15,395 bases of DNA from an uncultured Blautia sp. GTDB lineage: Bacteria; Bacillota; Clostridia; Lachnospirales; Lachnospiraceae. The stretch spans positions 1 to 15,395 of the forward strand of contig CAMOXX010000039.1 of NCBI GenBank assembly GCA_946629475.1, in the 5' to 3' direction. Both the position numbers and the translations under genes were made by a program. This document shows, in pieces, positions 1 to 7,391 of the stretch. The notes under the pieces were generated by a model, which searched no databases, was not told the origin of the DNA, and saw nothing but the letters and a program-made list of their open reading frames with translations. How positions within the stretch are numbered: the stretch's first letter is position 1; every line of letters starts with the position of its first letter.

Positions 1-60
1 AGGAGAGCAGCAGAACGGAGATGCGGATCATGAGTATACCTTAGTCAGGAGAATACCACT

Positions 61-89
61 TTGACCTGGAATGTGTCAACGGGGACAAT
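61..89 (+). promoter_or_regulatory. Putative sigma-A promoter for the hydrolase-nitroreductase gene
   Basis: TTGACC (61-66) matches the -35 consensus at five of six bases. GACAAT (84-89) matches the -10 consensus at four of six, and the spacer is 17 bases. Transcription would start near 96, about 50 bases upstream of the ATG at 147. The -35 box is the left half of a TTGAC-N9-GTCAA dyad (61-79), and AATGTGT occurs twice (70-76 and 87-93). Assigned by eye; no start site is measured. Confidence 0.42.
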
Positions 90-95
90 GTGTAA

Positions 96-112
96 CAGGA
101 AACGGTTCCCTG
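96..112. promoter_or_regulatory. Imperfect 17-base dyad at the predicted transcription start
   Basis: CAGGAAAC-G-GTTCCCTG pairs at seven of eight positions around a central G. It lies over the start site expected from the 61-89 promoter, where a repressor could bind. It may equally be a chance palindrome. No regulator gene is in the window. Confidence 0.3.
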
Positions 113-146
113 CTGACGTCAAATGAAAGAAAGGAGACTGAAGTAA

Positions 147-1694
147 ATGAGCTGGTTTACACTGAAAAACGGCGAACAGCTGTACTATGAGGACATTGGA
201 AACGGACCGGAAACACTGGTCATGATGCACGGCTGGACAAGCTCCCACGATATTTTTGAGGAGCCTGTTTCAAAGCTGAAGGACAAGGCAAGATGTATTA
301 TTTATGACCACCGGGGACATGGAGGAAGCAGGGGAGCCAATCATGAAAGGCCGTCCATGGAAACTCTCGCCGGTGATCTGAACGAGATCATTCAGGGACT
401 GTCTCTCTCCGGGATTACGCTGCTTGGCTGGTCAATGGGGGCCGGGGTGGTAATGAATTATGTGCGTCTTTATGGCTGCGATGCCCTGAAGCAGATTGTG
501 CTCTGTGACATGACGCCAAAGCAGATAAACGATGAAGATTGGGATTTGGGGCTTTATCAGGGAAGCTATACCAGGGAAGAAATGGAGCGGGATGCGGAAA
601 AGGATTTCTTCACGCTTTACCGGGAATTTGCTGTCGGGGCTGTGCCGAAGCTCAAAAAGATGCCGGGCTTCCTGCTTAAAAAGCCGCTGAAACAACGGCT
701 GGATGCCTGCGACGAAGAGGTATTGAGAAGCCTGTCCGCCTCGATGAAAGCGCAGGATAACCGGGATGCGGTTGGACTGATCACAGTACCGGTAACTTAC
801 TTTTACGCTGACCCGGGTTCCCTGTTCAGCCCGAAGCTTGCCGACTGGTACAGGGATCATGTGAAAACGCCGTTTCAGGCAGTGCCTTTTCCCGGAAGCG
901 ACCACATGCTTGTGACAAATGATCCCGACAGGTTCACGGAAAATGTTGCAAAGCTTTTGAACAATAACCCTGAAGAAGCGGACGATTGTTCCTGCCAAAA
1001 CGGCAGGCCGGGAGGAGAGAAAAAGATGATGACACTGACAGAAGCCATTGATGCCCGCCATTCTGTAAGAGTATACAAAACAGATCCGATCCCGGCGGAA
1101 ATCCGCAGCCGTCTCGATGAGTTTGTCGGGGAGTGCAATCAGGAAGGAAACTTACATATCTTCATCCGCTATGATGACCCGTCCGGCTTTGATTCGAAGC
1201 TGGCCCACTATGGCAGCTTCCGGAATGTACAGAATTACATTGTCCTTTCCGGAAAACAGGATGACGATTTTGATTTTCGCTGCGGATACTATGGGGAGAA
1301 GATCGTTCTTTTTGCGCAGCAGCTCGGGCTGAATACCTGCTGGGTGGCACTGACCTTCAGCAAGAAAAAGGTGAAGGAAATCATTGCCCCCGGGGACACG
1401 CTCTGTATGGTCATTGCGCTTGGCTATGGCGAGACACAGGGCAGAAGCCGGAAGAGCAAAACGGTCGAAGACGTGACTGCCGGCAAAGGAACTATGCCGG
1501 AGTGGTTCAGAGACGGTGTCGAAGCGGCCCTCAAAGCTCCCACTGCGACCAACCAGCAGAAGTTTGTGTTCGGGAAAAAGGATGGGGAACCTGCTGTCAA
1601 GGTAAACGGATTCGGGCCGTATACAAAGGTTGACTGCGGCATTGCTGCGTATCATTTTGAGATCGGATCCGGCAGAAAGGTCAGGCCCATCTGA
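147..1694 (+). CDS. Alpha/beta hydrolase fused to nitroreductase-like domain
   Basis: A 515-residue cytoplasmic protein with no signal peptide. Residues 1-272 are an alpha/beta hydrolase: oxyanion-type HGW at 28-30, nucleophile elbow GWSMG with Ser96, probable acid Asp222 (YADP), and catalytic His253 (SDHML). Residues 294-515 resemble putative TM1586-type nitroreductases: the ARHSVR start at 303-308, APTATNQQ at 464-471 and a DCG motif at 496-498, expected to bind FMN. The linker 273-293 (ending GRPGGEKK) looks like translated intergenic DNA and contains a strong internal ribosome site before Met294 and Met295. The start at 147 follows AGGAGA (132-137). Stops TGA and TAA are in tandem. Substrates are unknown. 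The hydrolase could cleave an ester, amide or lactone and the second domain could reduce a nitro compound or quinone. Confidence is high for the domains and low for any pathway. Confidence 0.85.
   Translation: MSWFTLKNGEQLYYEDIGNGPETLVMMHGWTSSHDIFEEPVSKLKDKARCIIYDHRGHGGSRGANHERPSMETLAGDLNEIIQGLSLSGITLLGWSMGAGVVMNYVRLYGCDALKQIVLCDMTPKQINDEDWDLGLYQGSYTREEMERDAEKDFFTLYREFAVGAVPKLKKMPGFLLKKPLKQRLDACDEEVLRSLSASMKAQDNRDAVGLITVPVTYFYADPGSLFSPKLADWYRDHVKTPFQAVPFPGSDHMLVTNDPDRFTENVAKLLNNNPEEADDCSCQNGRPGGEKKMMTLTEAIDARHSVRVYKTDPIPAEIRSRLDEFVGECNQEGNLHIFIRYDDPSGFDSKLAHYGSFRNVQNYIVLSGKQDDDFDFRCGYYGEKIVLFAQQLGLNTCWVALTFSKKKVKEIIAPGDTLCMVIALGYGETQGRSRKSKTVEDVTAGKGTMPEWFRDGVEAALKAPTATNQQKFVFGKKDGEPAVKVNGFGPYTKVDCGIAAYHFEIGSGRKVRPI
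991..1007 (+). other. Short hairpin within the domain junction of the fusion gene
   Basis: CCTGCC (991-996) and GGCAGG (1002-1007) are perfectly complementary around a five-base AAAAC loop. The stem ends three bases before the internal Shine-Dalgarno sequence and is GC-rich. It may be a remnant intergenic hairpin or influence access to the internal start. No T-run follows, so it is not an intrinsic terminator. Confidence 0.4.
1010..1031 (+). promoter_or_regulatory. Internal ribosome binding site and start codons at domain junction
   Basis: GGGAGGAG (1010-1017) lies eight bases before ATG 1026, which is followed at once by a second in-frame ATG at 1029. Initiation here would give a free 222-residue nitroreductase ending at 1694. 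The site is stronger than the one at the annotated start of the gene. Whether it is used is inference. Confidence 0.55.
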
Positions 1695-1758
1695 TAAACA
1701 CAGCAACTGACAGTTCTGTTGTACCGTGAGGATACGCAGGACAGCGGAGGATTTATAT

Positions 1759-2835
1759 ATGGCAGATAAAGCCGAAATAATGCTGGAAATTAAGGGACTG
1801 GATATCAGCTTCCGGTCAGCCGGCGAGATGTTTCATTCGATCCGGGGCGTGAACCTGGTGCTAAGGCGGGGAGAGACGCTTGCTATCGTCGGCGAATCCG
1901 GATCCGGAAAGTCCGTAACGATGAAGGCGGCGATGGGAATCCTGCCGGACAATGCCAGAATCAATGCAGGCAGCATCCTGTACAGGCCCGAGCCCGGTTC
2001 CGAACCGGTGGATCTTTTGAAGGCTTCTCCCAAATGGCTCCGGGACAATATCAGAGGGAAAAGCATTGCGATGGTTTTTCAGGATCCCATGACTTCGCTC
2101 AATCCTACGATGACGATCGGCAATCAGCTGATTGCCGCTATCAGGGCCCATGAAAAAGTGAGCCGGAAGGAGGCCGCTGACCGTGCAGTGACTCTGCTCG
2201 AGGAGGTAGGCATTACCGAACCGGAGCGCAGGATGCGGCAGTATCCCCATGAGTTTTCGGGCGGGATGCGGCAGCGCATCGTAATCGCAATTGCGCTGTC
2301 GTGCAATCCGAGCCTCCTGATCTGCGATGAACCGACTACGGCCCTGGATGTGACAATCCAGGACCGGATCCTGGAGCTGATTGTAAGCCTGCAGCAAAAA
2401 CGCTCACTGTCGGTAATCTATATCACGCATAACCTGGGAGTGGTTGCTCGCGTTGCGGATTATGTCAATGTCATGTACGCCGGGAAGATCATTGAGACCG
2501 GCACGATCTTTGACGTCTTCTATGATCCGCGCCATCCATACACATGGGGCCTCCTCTCTGCGATTCCCGATGATGCAAGCGGGGAGGAACTCTATTCTAT
2601 TCCGGGTACGCCGCCGGTTCTGTCAAAAGAACCGGCCGGCGATGCGTTTGCGCCCCGCAATCCTTATGCCCTGGAGATTGATTTCAAAGAGGAGCCGCCG
2701 ATGTTCCGCGTATCCGAAACCCACTATGCCGCCACATGGCTGCTGGATGAGAGGGCGCCGAAGGTGGAACGGCCGAAAGCGCTCAACGATCGGATCGAAA
2801 AGATGAAGAAGGAGGCGGCAGAGTATGTCAGATAA
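1759..2835 (+). CDS. Oligopeptide/dipeptide ABC importer ATPase, DppD/OppD type
   Basis: One of two cytoplasmic ATPases that power uptake of peptides or related solutes through the permeases encoded downstream. The 358-residue protein has Walker A GESGSGKS at 45-52, a Q-loop FQDPMTSLNP, signature SGGMRQ at 167-172, Walker B CDEP with Asp190 and Glu191, and H-loop His224. The C-terminal extension contains DPRHPYTWGLL, typical of the oligopeptide transporter ATPase C-terminal domain. The cysteine cluster seen in many DppD/OppD proteins is absent; the corresponding segment reads DAFAPRNPYA. ATG 1759 is preferred because GGAGG (1746-1750) precedes it at normal distance. An in-frame GTG at 1726 would add 11 residues but lacks a comparable site. 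It overlaps the next gene by 11 bases. Substrate cannot be told from sequence; peptides are most likely. Confidence 0.93.
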   Translation: MADKAEIMLEIKGLDISFRSAGEMFHSIRGVNLVLRRGETLAIVGESGSGKSVTMKAAMGILPDNARINAGSILYRPEPGSEPVDLLKASPKWLRDNIRGKSIAMVFQDPMTSLNPTMTIGNQLIAAIRAHEKVSRKEAADRAVTLLEEVGITEPERRMRQYPHEFSGGMRQRIVIAIALSCNPSLLICDEPTTALDVTIQDRILELIVSLQQKRSLSVIYITHNLGVVARVADYVNVMYAGKIIETGTIFDVFYDPRHPYTWGLLSAIPDDASGEELYSIPGTPPVLSKEPAGDAFAPRNPYALEIDFKEEPPMFRVSETHYAATWLLDERAPKVERPKALNDRIEKMKKEAAEYVR

Positions 2836-3739
2836 AAAAGAAAAGCTGCTTCAGGTGGAAAATCTGACGATGCGCTTCGGAGCGAAAGGACGGCAGAATA
2901 CGGTCATTCACAATGTCAGCTTTGACATAGCGGAGGGGGAGACCTTTGGCCTGGTCGGCGAATCCGGATCCGGAAAATCTACGATCGGCAGATGCATTTT
3001 AGGCCTGTATGAGCCCTGCGGCGGTACGATCCGTTTTCGGGGAGATACCCTGAAGCCGGGAGAGATGCGGCGCGAAATCCAGATGATCTTTCAGGATCCC
3101 ATGGCATCCCTGAATCCCCGCAAGAAGGTCGGAGATATTGTTGGCGCAGGCCTTGATATCCATAAGATGTACAAGAGCAGGGAGGAGCGGAGCGAACGGA
3201 TCGGCGCGATGCTTGAGAGGGTTGGACTCTCGCGGGTTCAGGCTGACCGCTATCCGGCACAGTTTTCAGGCGGCCAGCGCCAGAGGGTCGGAATTGCGCG
3301 GGCACTTATTATGGAGCCTCAGCTGATTGTTGCGGACGAGTGCATCGCAGCCCTGGACGCTTCCATTCAGGCACAGATTGTAAATCTGATCCGGCAGATC
3401 CAGAGGGAGACGGGAACCTCCTTCCTGTTTATCTCCCATGATCTTTCGATGGTGCGTTATCTGTCTGACCGGATCGGCGTACTCCACCGCGGCTTTCTGC
3501 TGGAACAGGGAGAGCCGGGGGAAATCTTTGCGAATCCTGTTCACCCGTACACACGGAACCTGCTTGCTTCCATTCCATCCCCGAATCCCATTATTCAGTT
3601 TCACCCGGAAACCCATTATGATTATGAGACATCCGGTATTGTGTACGAGAACGGAACCTGGCACAAAACAGGAGACAGCGATACACATCAGGTTCTGTGT
3701 ACAAATGAGGAGTACGAGAAATGGGGGATTGGAAAATGA
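2825..3739 (+). CDS. Oligopeptide/dipeptide ABC importer ATPase, DppF/OppF type
   Basis: Second ATPase of the importer, expected to pair with the upstream D-type subunit on the cytoplasmic face of the permeases. It has 304 residues: Walker A GESGSGKST at 45-53, Q-loop FQDPMASLNP with Gln90, signature SGGQRQ at 148-153, Walker B ADEC with Asp171 and Glu172, D-loop ALD, and H-loop His205 (ISHDL). The residue after the catalytic glutamate is Cys173 rather than the usual proline; both catalytic acidic residues are intact. NPVHPYTRNLL marks the peptide-transporter C-terminal region, which then diverges and ends with LCTNEEYEKW. The start lies inside the preceding gene, behind an AAGGAGG site, and the stop overlaps the next start as ATGA, so translation is probably coupled throughout. 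Confidence 0.93.
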   Translation: MSDKKEKLLQVENLTMRFGAKGRQNTVIHNVSFDIAEGETFGLVGESGSGKSTIGRCILGLYEPCGGTIRFRGDTLKPGEMRREIQMIFQDPMASLNPRKKVGDIVGAGLDIHKMYKSREERSERIGAMLERVGLSRVQADRYPAQFSGGQRQRVGIARALIMEPQLIVADECIAALDASIQAQIVNLIRQIQRETGTSFLFISHDLSMVRYLSDRIGVLHRGFLLEQGEPGEIFANPVHPYTRNLLASIPSPNPIIQFHPETHYDYETSGIVYENGTWHKTGDSDTHQVLCTNEEYEKWGIGK

Positions 3740-5361
3740 AGAAAATTCTTTCTCTCTTTTTATTTTTAACAATGTGTTTTTTGGCAGTGTTTGTCTGTGA
3801 AGGGAGCGAAGAGGGGCAGGAACTGAACTATATGCGCAGGGGCAGGCCCTCGACCATGGATGCGCAGTATGCTGCTGATGCTACCTCAATGCAATATCTT
3901 GTTCTATCAAATGGAAGACTTTTTCAATATACAACAGAAGGCACTCTCGAGCCGCAGCTGGCGGAAAGCTATGAGGTGTCAGATGATGGATGCGTCTATA
4001 CATTTCATCTTCGTGAAGGGCTGCATTACAGCAACGGAGAAGCGATTCCTGCAGAGGATTTTGTATTTGCGTTCCGCCGCATGGTTGATCCGGTTGCCGC
4101 GAGTCCCTGTGCATATATTTTTCAGGATCTCTGCCATCTGAAAAACGTGAATGAAGTGAATAAAGGCGAGCTTCCCCTTGAAGAACTTGGCGTTTCAGCG
4201 CCGGATGACAGAACCCTGGTCATAACTCTTGAAAAGCCCTGCCCTTATATTGCTCACATTCTGGCCCTGCCCTGCTGCGCCCCGTGCAGCCGGAGTTTTT
4301 TAATGAAATGCGGAAATGACTATGCAGCCAGTCCGGAGACGATGCTCTCCAGCGGGCCATTTATTGTAGACCGTTATGAACCGCTTGCGCTGCAGGTACA
4401 TTATGTGAAAAATCCGGAATACATCGATGCGGACCGTGTCAGTTTATCCGGTGTTTCGATACGGGAAGCATCGAACATGCAGCAGTCGATCATGTGCTAT
4501 GAATCAGGTGAAGCAGATGTGATTCCTGTTCAGGGAGAATTTGCCGTGCTTTCACGGGACGATCCCAACCTGCTTTCTCATACAGGCGGAGGTTCTTCTT
4601 ACATTGTCGGGAACATCCTGGACTGCAAGGCATGGCAGAACCGGAATATCCGTATCGCATTAAATCTTTCCATTAACCGGAAAGCGATTGTGAGTGATTT
4701 GATGTATAACAGCGGCGTTGCAGTTCTTCCGGGGATTGTGCCGGTTAATTTTGCATTCGATCCGAATGGTGAGGATTATGTAAAAGATCCGGATCGTTAC
4801 AAAGAGATCTGCGGTTATGATGTGGAAAAAGCAAGGGAGTACTGGGAGAAAGGACTGAAGGAATTGTCAGTCTCCTCACTGGAGCTGGAGCTTCTTTTGG
4901 AATCATCCGGTGCGAAATACAGTGAGGTTTTGAAGGATCAGCTGGAGAGAGCGCTTCCCGGGCTTACAATTACTCCCCGTCTGGTAACTACAACACAGTT
5001 TATCGATATGAGTTCAAAAAAGGATTTTGAACTGGCTGTTTACGTCTGGGGAGCAGATTTTCCGGATCCGTATTCATTCCTGGAAACCTTTGAGAGCAGT
5101 TCCAGCATAATTCCTGCAAAATATAAGAATGAGAAATATGACGAACTAATGATAGAAGCATCTTTGGAGACAGATCGTGAGAAGCGCCTGCAGCTGCTGC
5201 ATCAGGCGGAGGATCTGCTGATGCTGGAAGATGCAGGGGTGATACCGGTGTACTCCAGTGGGATTACGTATATCATTAACGAACATATTAAGGATATTGG
5301 CTCTAACTTCTCTGGTTCTATTCTCGAATTTACGTATACACAGAAGGAGAGTGCCTCATGA
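3736..5361 (+). CDS. Solute-binding protein family 5, peptide ABC importer
   Basis: Extracellular substrate-capturing component of the importer, 541 residues, normal for family 5 (OppA/DppA type). After a basic-hydrophobic N-terminus (MKKILSLFLF then LTMCFLAVFV) come family features: LAESYEVSDDG at 76-86, then a TFHLREG-type strand and PAEDFVFAFRR. The C-terminal half has WGADFPDPYSFLE followed by a helical end. Cys21 would be the lipid-anchor position, but the preceding residues AVFV do not form a normal lipobox (Gly, Ala or Ser expected just before Cys), so anchoring is uncertain. ATG 3736 is chosen over the in-frame ATG 3721 because GGGGGA precedes it and the signal sequence then begins MKK. 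It overlaps both neighbours by ATGA. The gene looks more AT-rich than the ATPase genes, by eye. Confidence 0.93.
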   Translation: MKKILSLFLFLTMCFLAVFVCEGSEEGQELNYMRRGRPSTMDAQYAADATSMQYLVLSNGRLFQYTTEGTLEPQLAESYEVSDDGCVYTFHLREGLHYSNGEAIPAEDFVFAFRRMVDPVAASPCAYIFQDLCHLKNVNEVNKGELPLEELGVSAPDDRTLVITLEKPCPYIAHILALPCCAPCSRSFLMKCGNDYAASPETMLSSGPFIVDRYEPLALQVHYVKNPEYIDADRVSLSGVSIREASNMQQSIMCYESGEADVIPVQGEFAVLSRDDPNLLSHTGGGSSYIVGNILDCKAWQNRNIRIALNLSINRKAIVSDLMYNSGVAVLPGIVPVNFAFDPNGEDYVKDPDRYKEICGYDVEKAREYWEKGLKELSVSSLELELLLESSGAKYSEVLKDQLERALPGLTITPRLVTTTQFIDMSSKKDFELAVYVWGADFPDPYSFLETFESSSSIIPAKYKNEKYDELMIEASLETDREKRLQLLHQAEDLLMLEDAGVIPVYSSGITYIINEHIKDIGSNFSGSILEFTYTQKESAS

Positions 5362-6293
5362 AAAAATACATTTTGAAAAAGCTCGCTCTGTCTGTTGTTA
5401 CGCTGCTCCTGATCATTTTTATTCTGTTCCTGCTGATGGAACTGATGCCCGGATCTCCGTTTAATAACCCGAAGCTGACACCAGAGCAGAAGGAAGCCCT
5501 GATTCGTTCATACGGTCTGGACAAACCGGTTCTGCAGCGGTATTTCTTGTACCTGGGAAACATGCTGAAAGGAGATTTCGGAATCAGCTACAGCCTGTCA
5601 ATCAACACGCCGGTGCTTACCCTGATCCGCTCCAGGCTGCCTGTCTCCATGGGCATCGGTGTCAGTGCGATGCTGGTGGGGAGCGCTGCCGGTCTGGCAA
5701 TCGGATTTCTTGCAGCCTTTCATCAGGGGAAAGCGGCAGATGTGATATGCATGATCGTATCCGTCATCGGGATCTCCGTGCCTTCGTATATCTTTGCAAT
5801 TGCCCTGAGCTATTTCGTCGGGTTCAGGTGGAACTGGCTGCCGCTTCTCTATGATTTCCGTTCTCCCGTCATATCCAGTGTGATGCCGGTGCTGTCCCTG
5901 TCGGTGATGGTGATGAGCGTGATTGCGCGGTTTACGAGAGACGAGGCGATAGCGGTCATGAAATCTGACTATGTGATGTTTGCGCGGAGTCAGGGGATTT
6001 CCAACCGGACCCTTCTTTTTCACTATGTGATCCGCAATTCCATCATGCAGGTTATCACGGTGATGACCCTGCTGCTGGTAGGGCTCCTCACCGGCTCACT
6101 GGTAACGGAGCAGATCTTTTCCATCCCCGGAATCGGATTCCTGCTCTCCAGTGCCATCACGGTCAATGACTACAATGTTGTGATTACACTCAGCTTTCTT
6201 TATGCTGCAATCTATGTCGTAGCACGGCTGTTTCTGGATATACTTTATGGTATCATAGATCCGCGGGTGAGATTGGGGGGAAACGAAAGATGA
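5358..6293 (+). CDS. Peptide ABC importer permease, DppB/OppB type
   Basis: One of two membrane subunits forming the translocation path. The 311-residue protein has about six membrane segments (roughly residues 9-28, 98-120, 130-155, 172-192, 230-250, 273-297) and a long external loop after the first that includes MPGSPF and the YGLDKPVLQRY element typical of the B subunit. The cytoplasmic ATPase-contact (EAA) loop lies at 205-228, with YVMFARSQGIS followed by LFHYVIRNS. GSLVTEQIFSIPGIG at 246-260 is a hallmark of this family. An AAGGAGAG site precedes the start, which overlaps the binding-protein stop as ATGA. It should pair with the C-type permease that follows. Confidence 0.95.
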   Translation: MKKYILKKLALSVVTLLLIIFILFLLMELMPGSPFNNPKLTPEQKEALIRSYGLDKPVLQRYFLYLGNMLKGDFGISYSLSINTPVLTLIRSRLPVSMGIGVSAMLVGSAAGLAIGFLAAFHQGKAADVICMIVSVIGISVPSYIFAIALSYFVGFRWNWLPLLYDFRSPVISSVMPVLSLSVMVMSVIARFTRDEAIAVMKSDYVMFARSQGISNRTLLFHYVIRNSIMQVITVMTLLLVGLLTGSLVTEQIFSIPGIGFLLSSAITVNDYNVVITLSFLYAAIYVVARLFLDILYGIIDPRVRLGGNER

Positions 6294-7288
6294 ACACCGA
6301 TTTTCAGTTTCATGTACGTCAGGCAGAGGAGCTTGCCATTGACCGCAGCTTTTCCGGCGACAGCTTTTTCAGAACCGCAATCAAACGTTTCTTTTCCCGC
6401 AGGAGCAATGTGTTCGGGCTGGTTCTCCTGTGCCTTCTCATTGTGATGAGCATCATCGGACCACACCTGTCCGGCTTTAAGTATTCGGAGCAGAACCTGG
6501 AGAGGGCAAATATGGCACCGCGGGTCCCGGGTATTCTGTCGGGGGAGGAAGACCTTTCGGGAACCAATGGCACCATCCATGTCAACCGCTACGAAGAACT
6601 GGGGCTGACAGATACCTATTACCTGTTCGGTACGGATGAACTCGGACGCGACCTGTTTTCCCGCTGTTTTCAGGGCCTTCGCGTATCGATCCTGATTGCG
6701 CTTGCAGCAGCCCTCATCGATCTGGTGATCGGCATCAATTATGGGATGATTTCAGGCTACTTCGGGGGAAAAGTTGATCTTGTCATGCAGCAGTTCATCG
6801 ATATCGCAGGCAGCATTCCGAGCCTGGTAATCGTGACACTCCTGATGATGGTGCTGAAGCCCGGGGTCGGTACGATCATCTTTGCACTCATGCTGACCGG
6901 CTGGATGGAGATGAGCATCATCGCGCGAACCGAAGTGATTAAACGGAAGGAGGAAGAATTTGTCCTGGCTGCCCGGACACTCGGGGCAGGAAAGTTTTTT
7001 ATCCTCTTCAGAGAGATTCTGCCGAACATCACGGGTGCACTGATTACGGAGATCATGGTGTCGATTCCCGGTGCAATTTTCCTTGAAACGTTCTTAAGCT
7101 TCATTGGTCTGGGACTGCCGATCGGCAGCTGTTCCCTTGGCAGCCTGATTTCAAACGGATTTGAAAACTGTCTGCTGCACCCTTACAAACTGTTCCCAAG
7201 CGTTGTTGTGCTGATTCTTCTGATGATTGGCTGCAACCTTGTAGCAGACGGCCTCAGAGAGGCGTTTGATACGGGTTCGGCAAGATGA
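6290..7288 (+). CDS. Peptide ABC importer permease, DppC/OppC type
   Basis: Second membrane subunit, 332 residues. A cytoplasmic N-terminal tail (about 1-40) leads into the first membrane segment (about 41-58). A long extracytoplasmic stretch follows (59-130), ending in the diagnostic FGTDELGRDLFSR motif at 113-125. Four or five further membrane segments follow, with the EAA ATPase-contact loop at 224-246 (EFVLAARTLGAGKFF, then REILPN). ETFLSFIGLGLP at 266-277 is conserved in OppC/DppC proteins. The external loop carries an extra segment with a GTNGTIHVNR stretch, seen in some OppC-like proteins and possibly contacting the binding protein. GGGGGG precedes the start. No terminator follows, so readthrough into the next gene is possible. 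Confidence 0.95.
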   Translation: MNTDFQFHVRQAEELAIDRSFSGDSFFRTAIKRFFSRRSNVFGLVLLCLLIVMSIIGPHLSGFKYSEQNLERANMAPRVPGILSGEEDLSGTNGTIHVNRYEELGLTDTYYLFGTDELGRDLFSRCFQGLRVSILIALAAALIDLVIGINYGMISGYFGGKVDLVMQQFIDIAGSIPSLVIVTLLMMVLKPGVGTIIFALMLTGWMEMSIIARTEVIKRKEEEFVLAARTLGAGKFFILFREILPNITGALITEIMVSIPGAIFLETFLSFIGLGLPIGSCSLGSLISNGFENCLLHPYKLFPSVVVLILLMIGCNLVADGLREAFDTGSAR

Positions 7289-7309
7289 AGCGAGACTTGA
7301 ACTATTGTT

Positions 7310-7339
7310 TTGTACATACTTCCGGAAGTGTGCTATACT
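7310..7339 (+). promoter_or_regulatory. Putative promoter of the secreted LRR protein gene
   Basis: TATACT (7334-7339) is preceded by TGC, giving an extended -10 element. The best-spaced -35 candidate, TTGTAC (7310-7315), is weak, with an 18-base spacer. TTGAAC at 7297-7302 is a better hexamer but 31 bases away. The 12-base perfect palindrome ACTTCCGGAAGT (7318-7329) sits between the boxes and could be an operator. Expected start is near 7346, about 46 bases before the ATG. Confidence 0.5.
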
Positions 7340-7391
7340 GAGGATGTCGAAGCTCATTAATCCGCTCAAATTCTTTATGGAGGAAACTGGT

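Noticed and set aside
2..64. Open frame reading in from the left edge and stopping at TGA 62-64, a possible 3' end of an upstream gene
   Set aside because: About 20 codons without a stop is common by chance, and the residues match nothing I recognise; the stop also runs into the predicted promoter.
1726..1758. GTG start giving an 11-residue extension of the first ATPase
   Set aside because: The ATG at 1759 has a well-placed GGAGG, and the added residues are not typical of the family.
1695..1758. AACTG-A-CAGTT palindrome (1705-1715) as a terminator between the fusion gene and the importer
   Set aside because: The stem is only five pairs and no T-run follows, so co-transcription remains more likely.
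1888..2981. A near-identical stretch of over 20 bases shared by the two ATPase genes (around 1890 and 2957)
   Set aside because: It encodes the same Walker A motif in paralogous proteins, so it is expected and not a mobile repeat.
7266..7391. Longer N-terminus for the leucine-rich repeat protein
   Set aside because: It would overlap the permease gene, cover the likely promoter and bury the clear signal peptide that begins at 7392.
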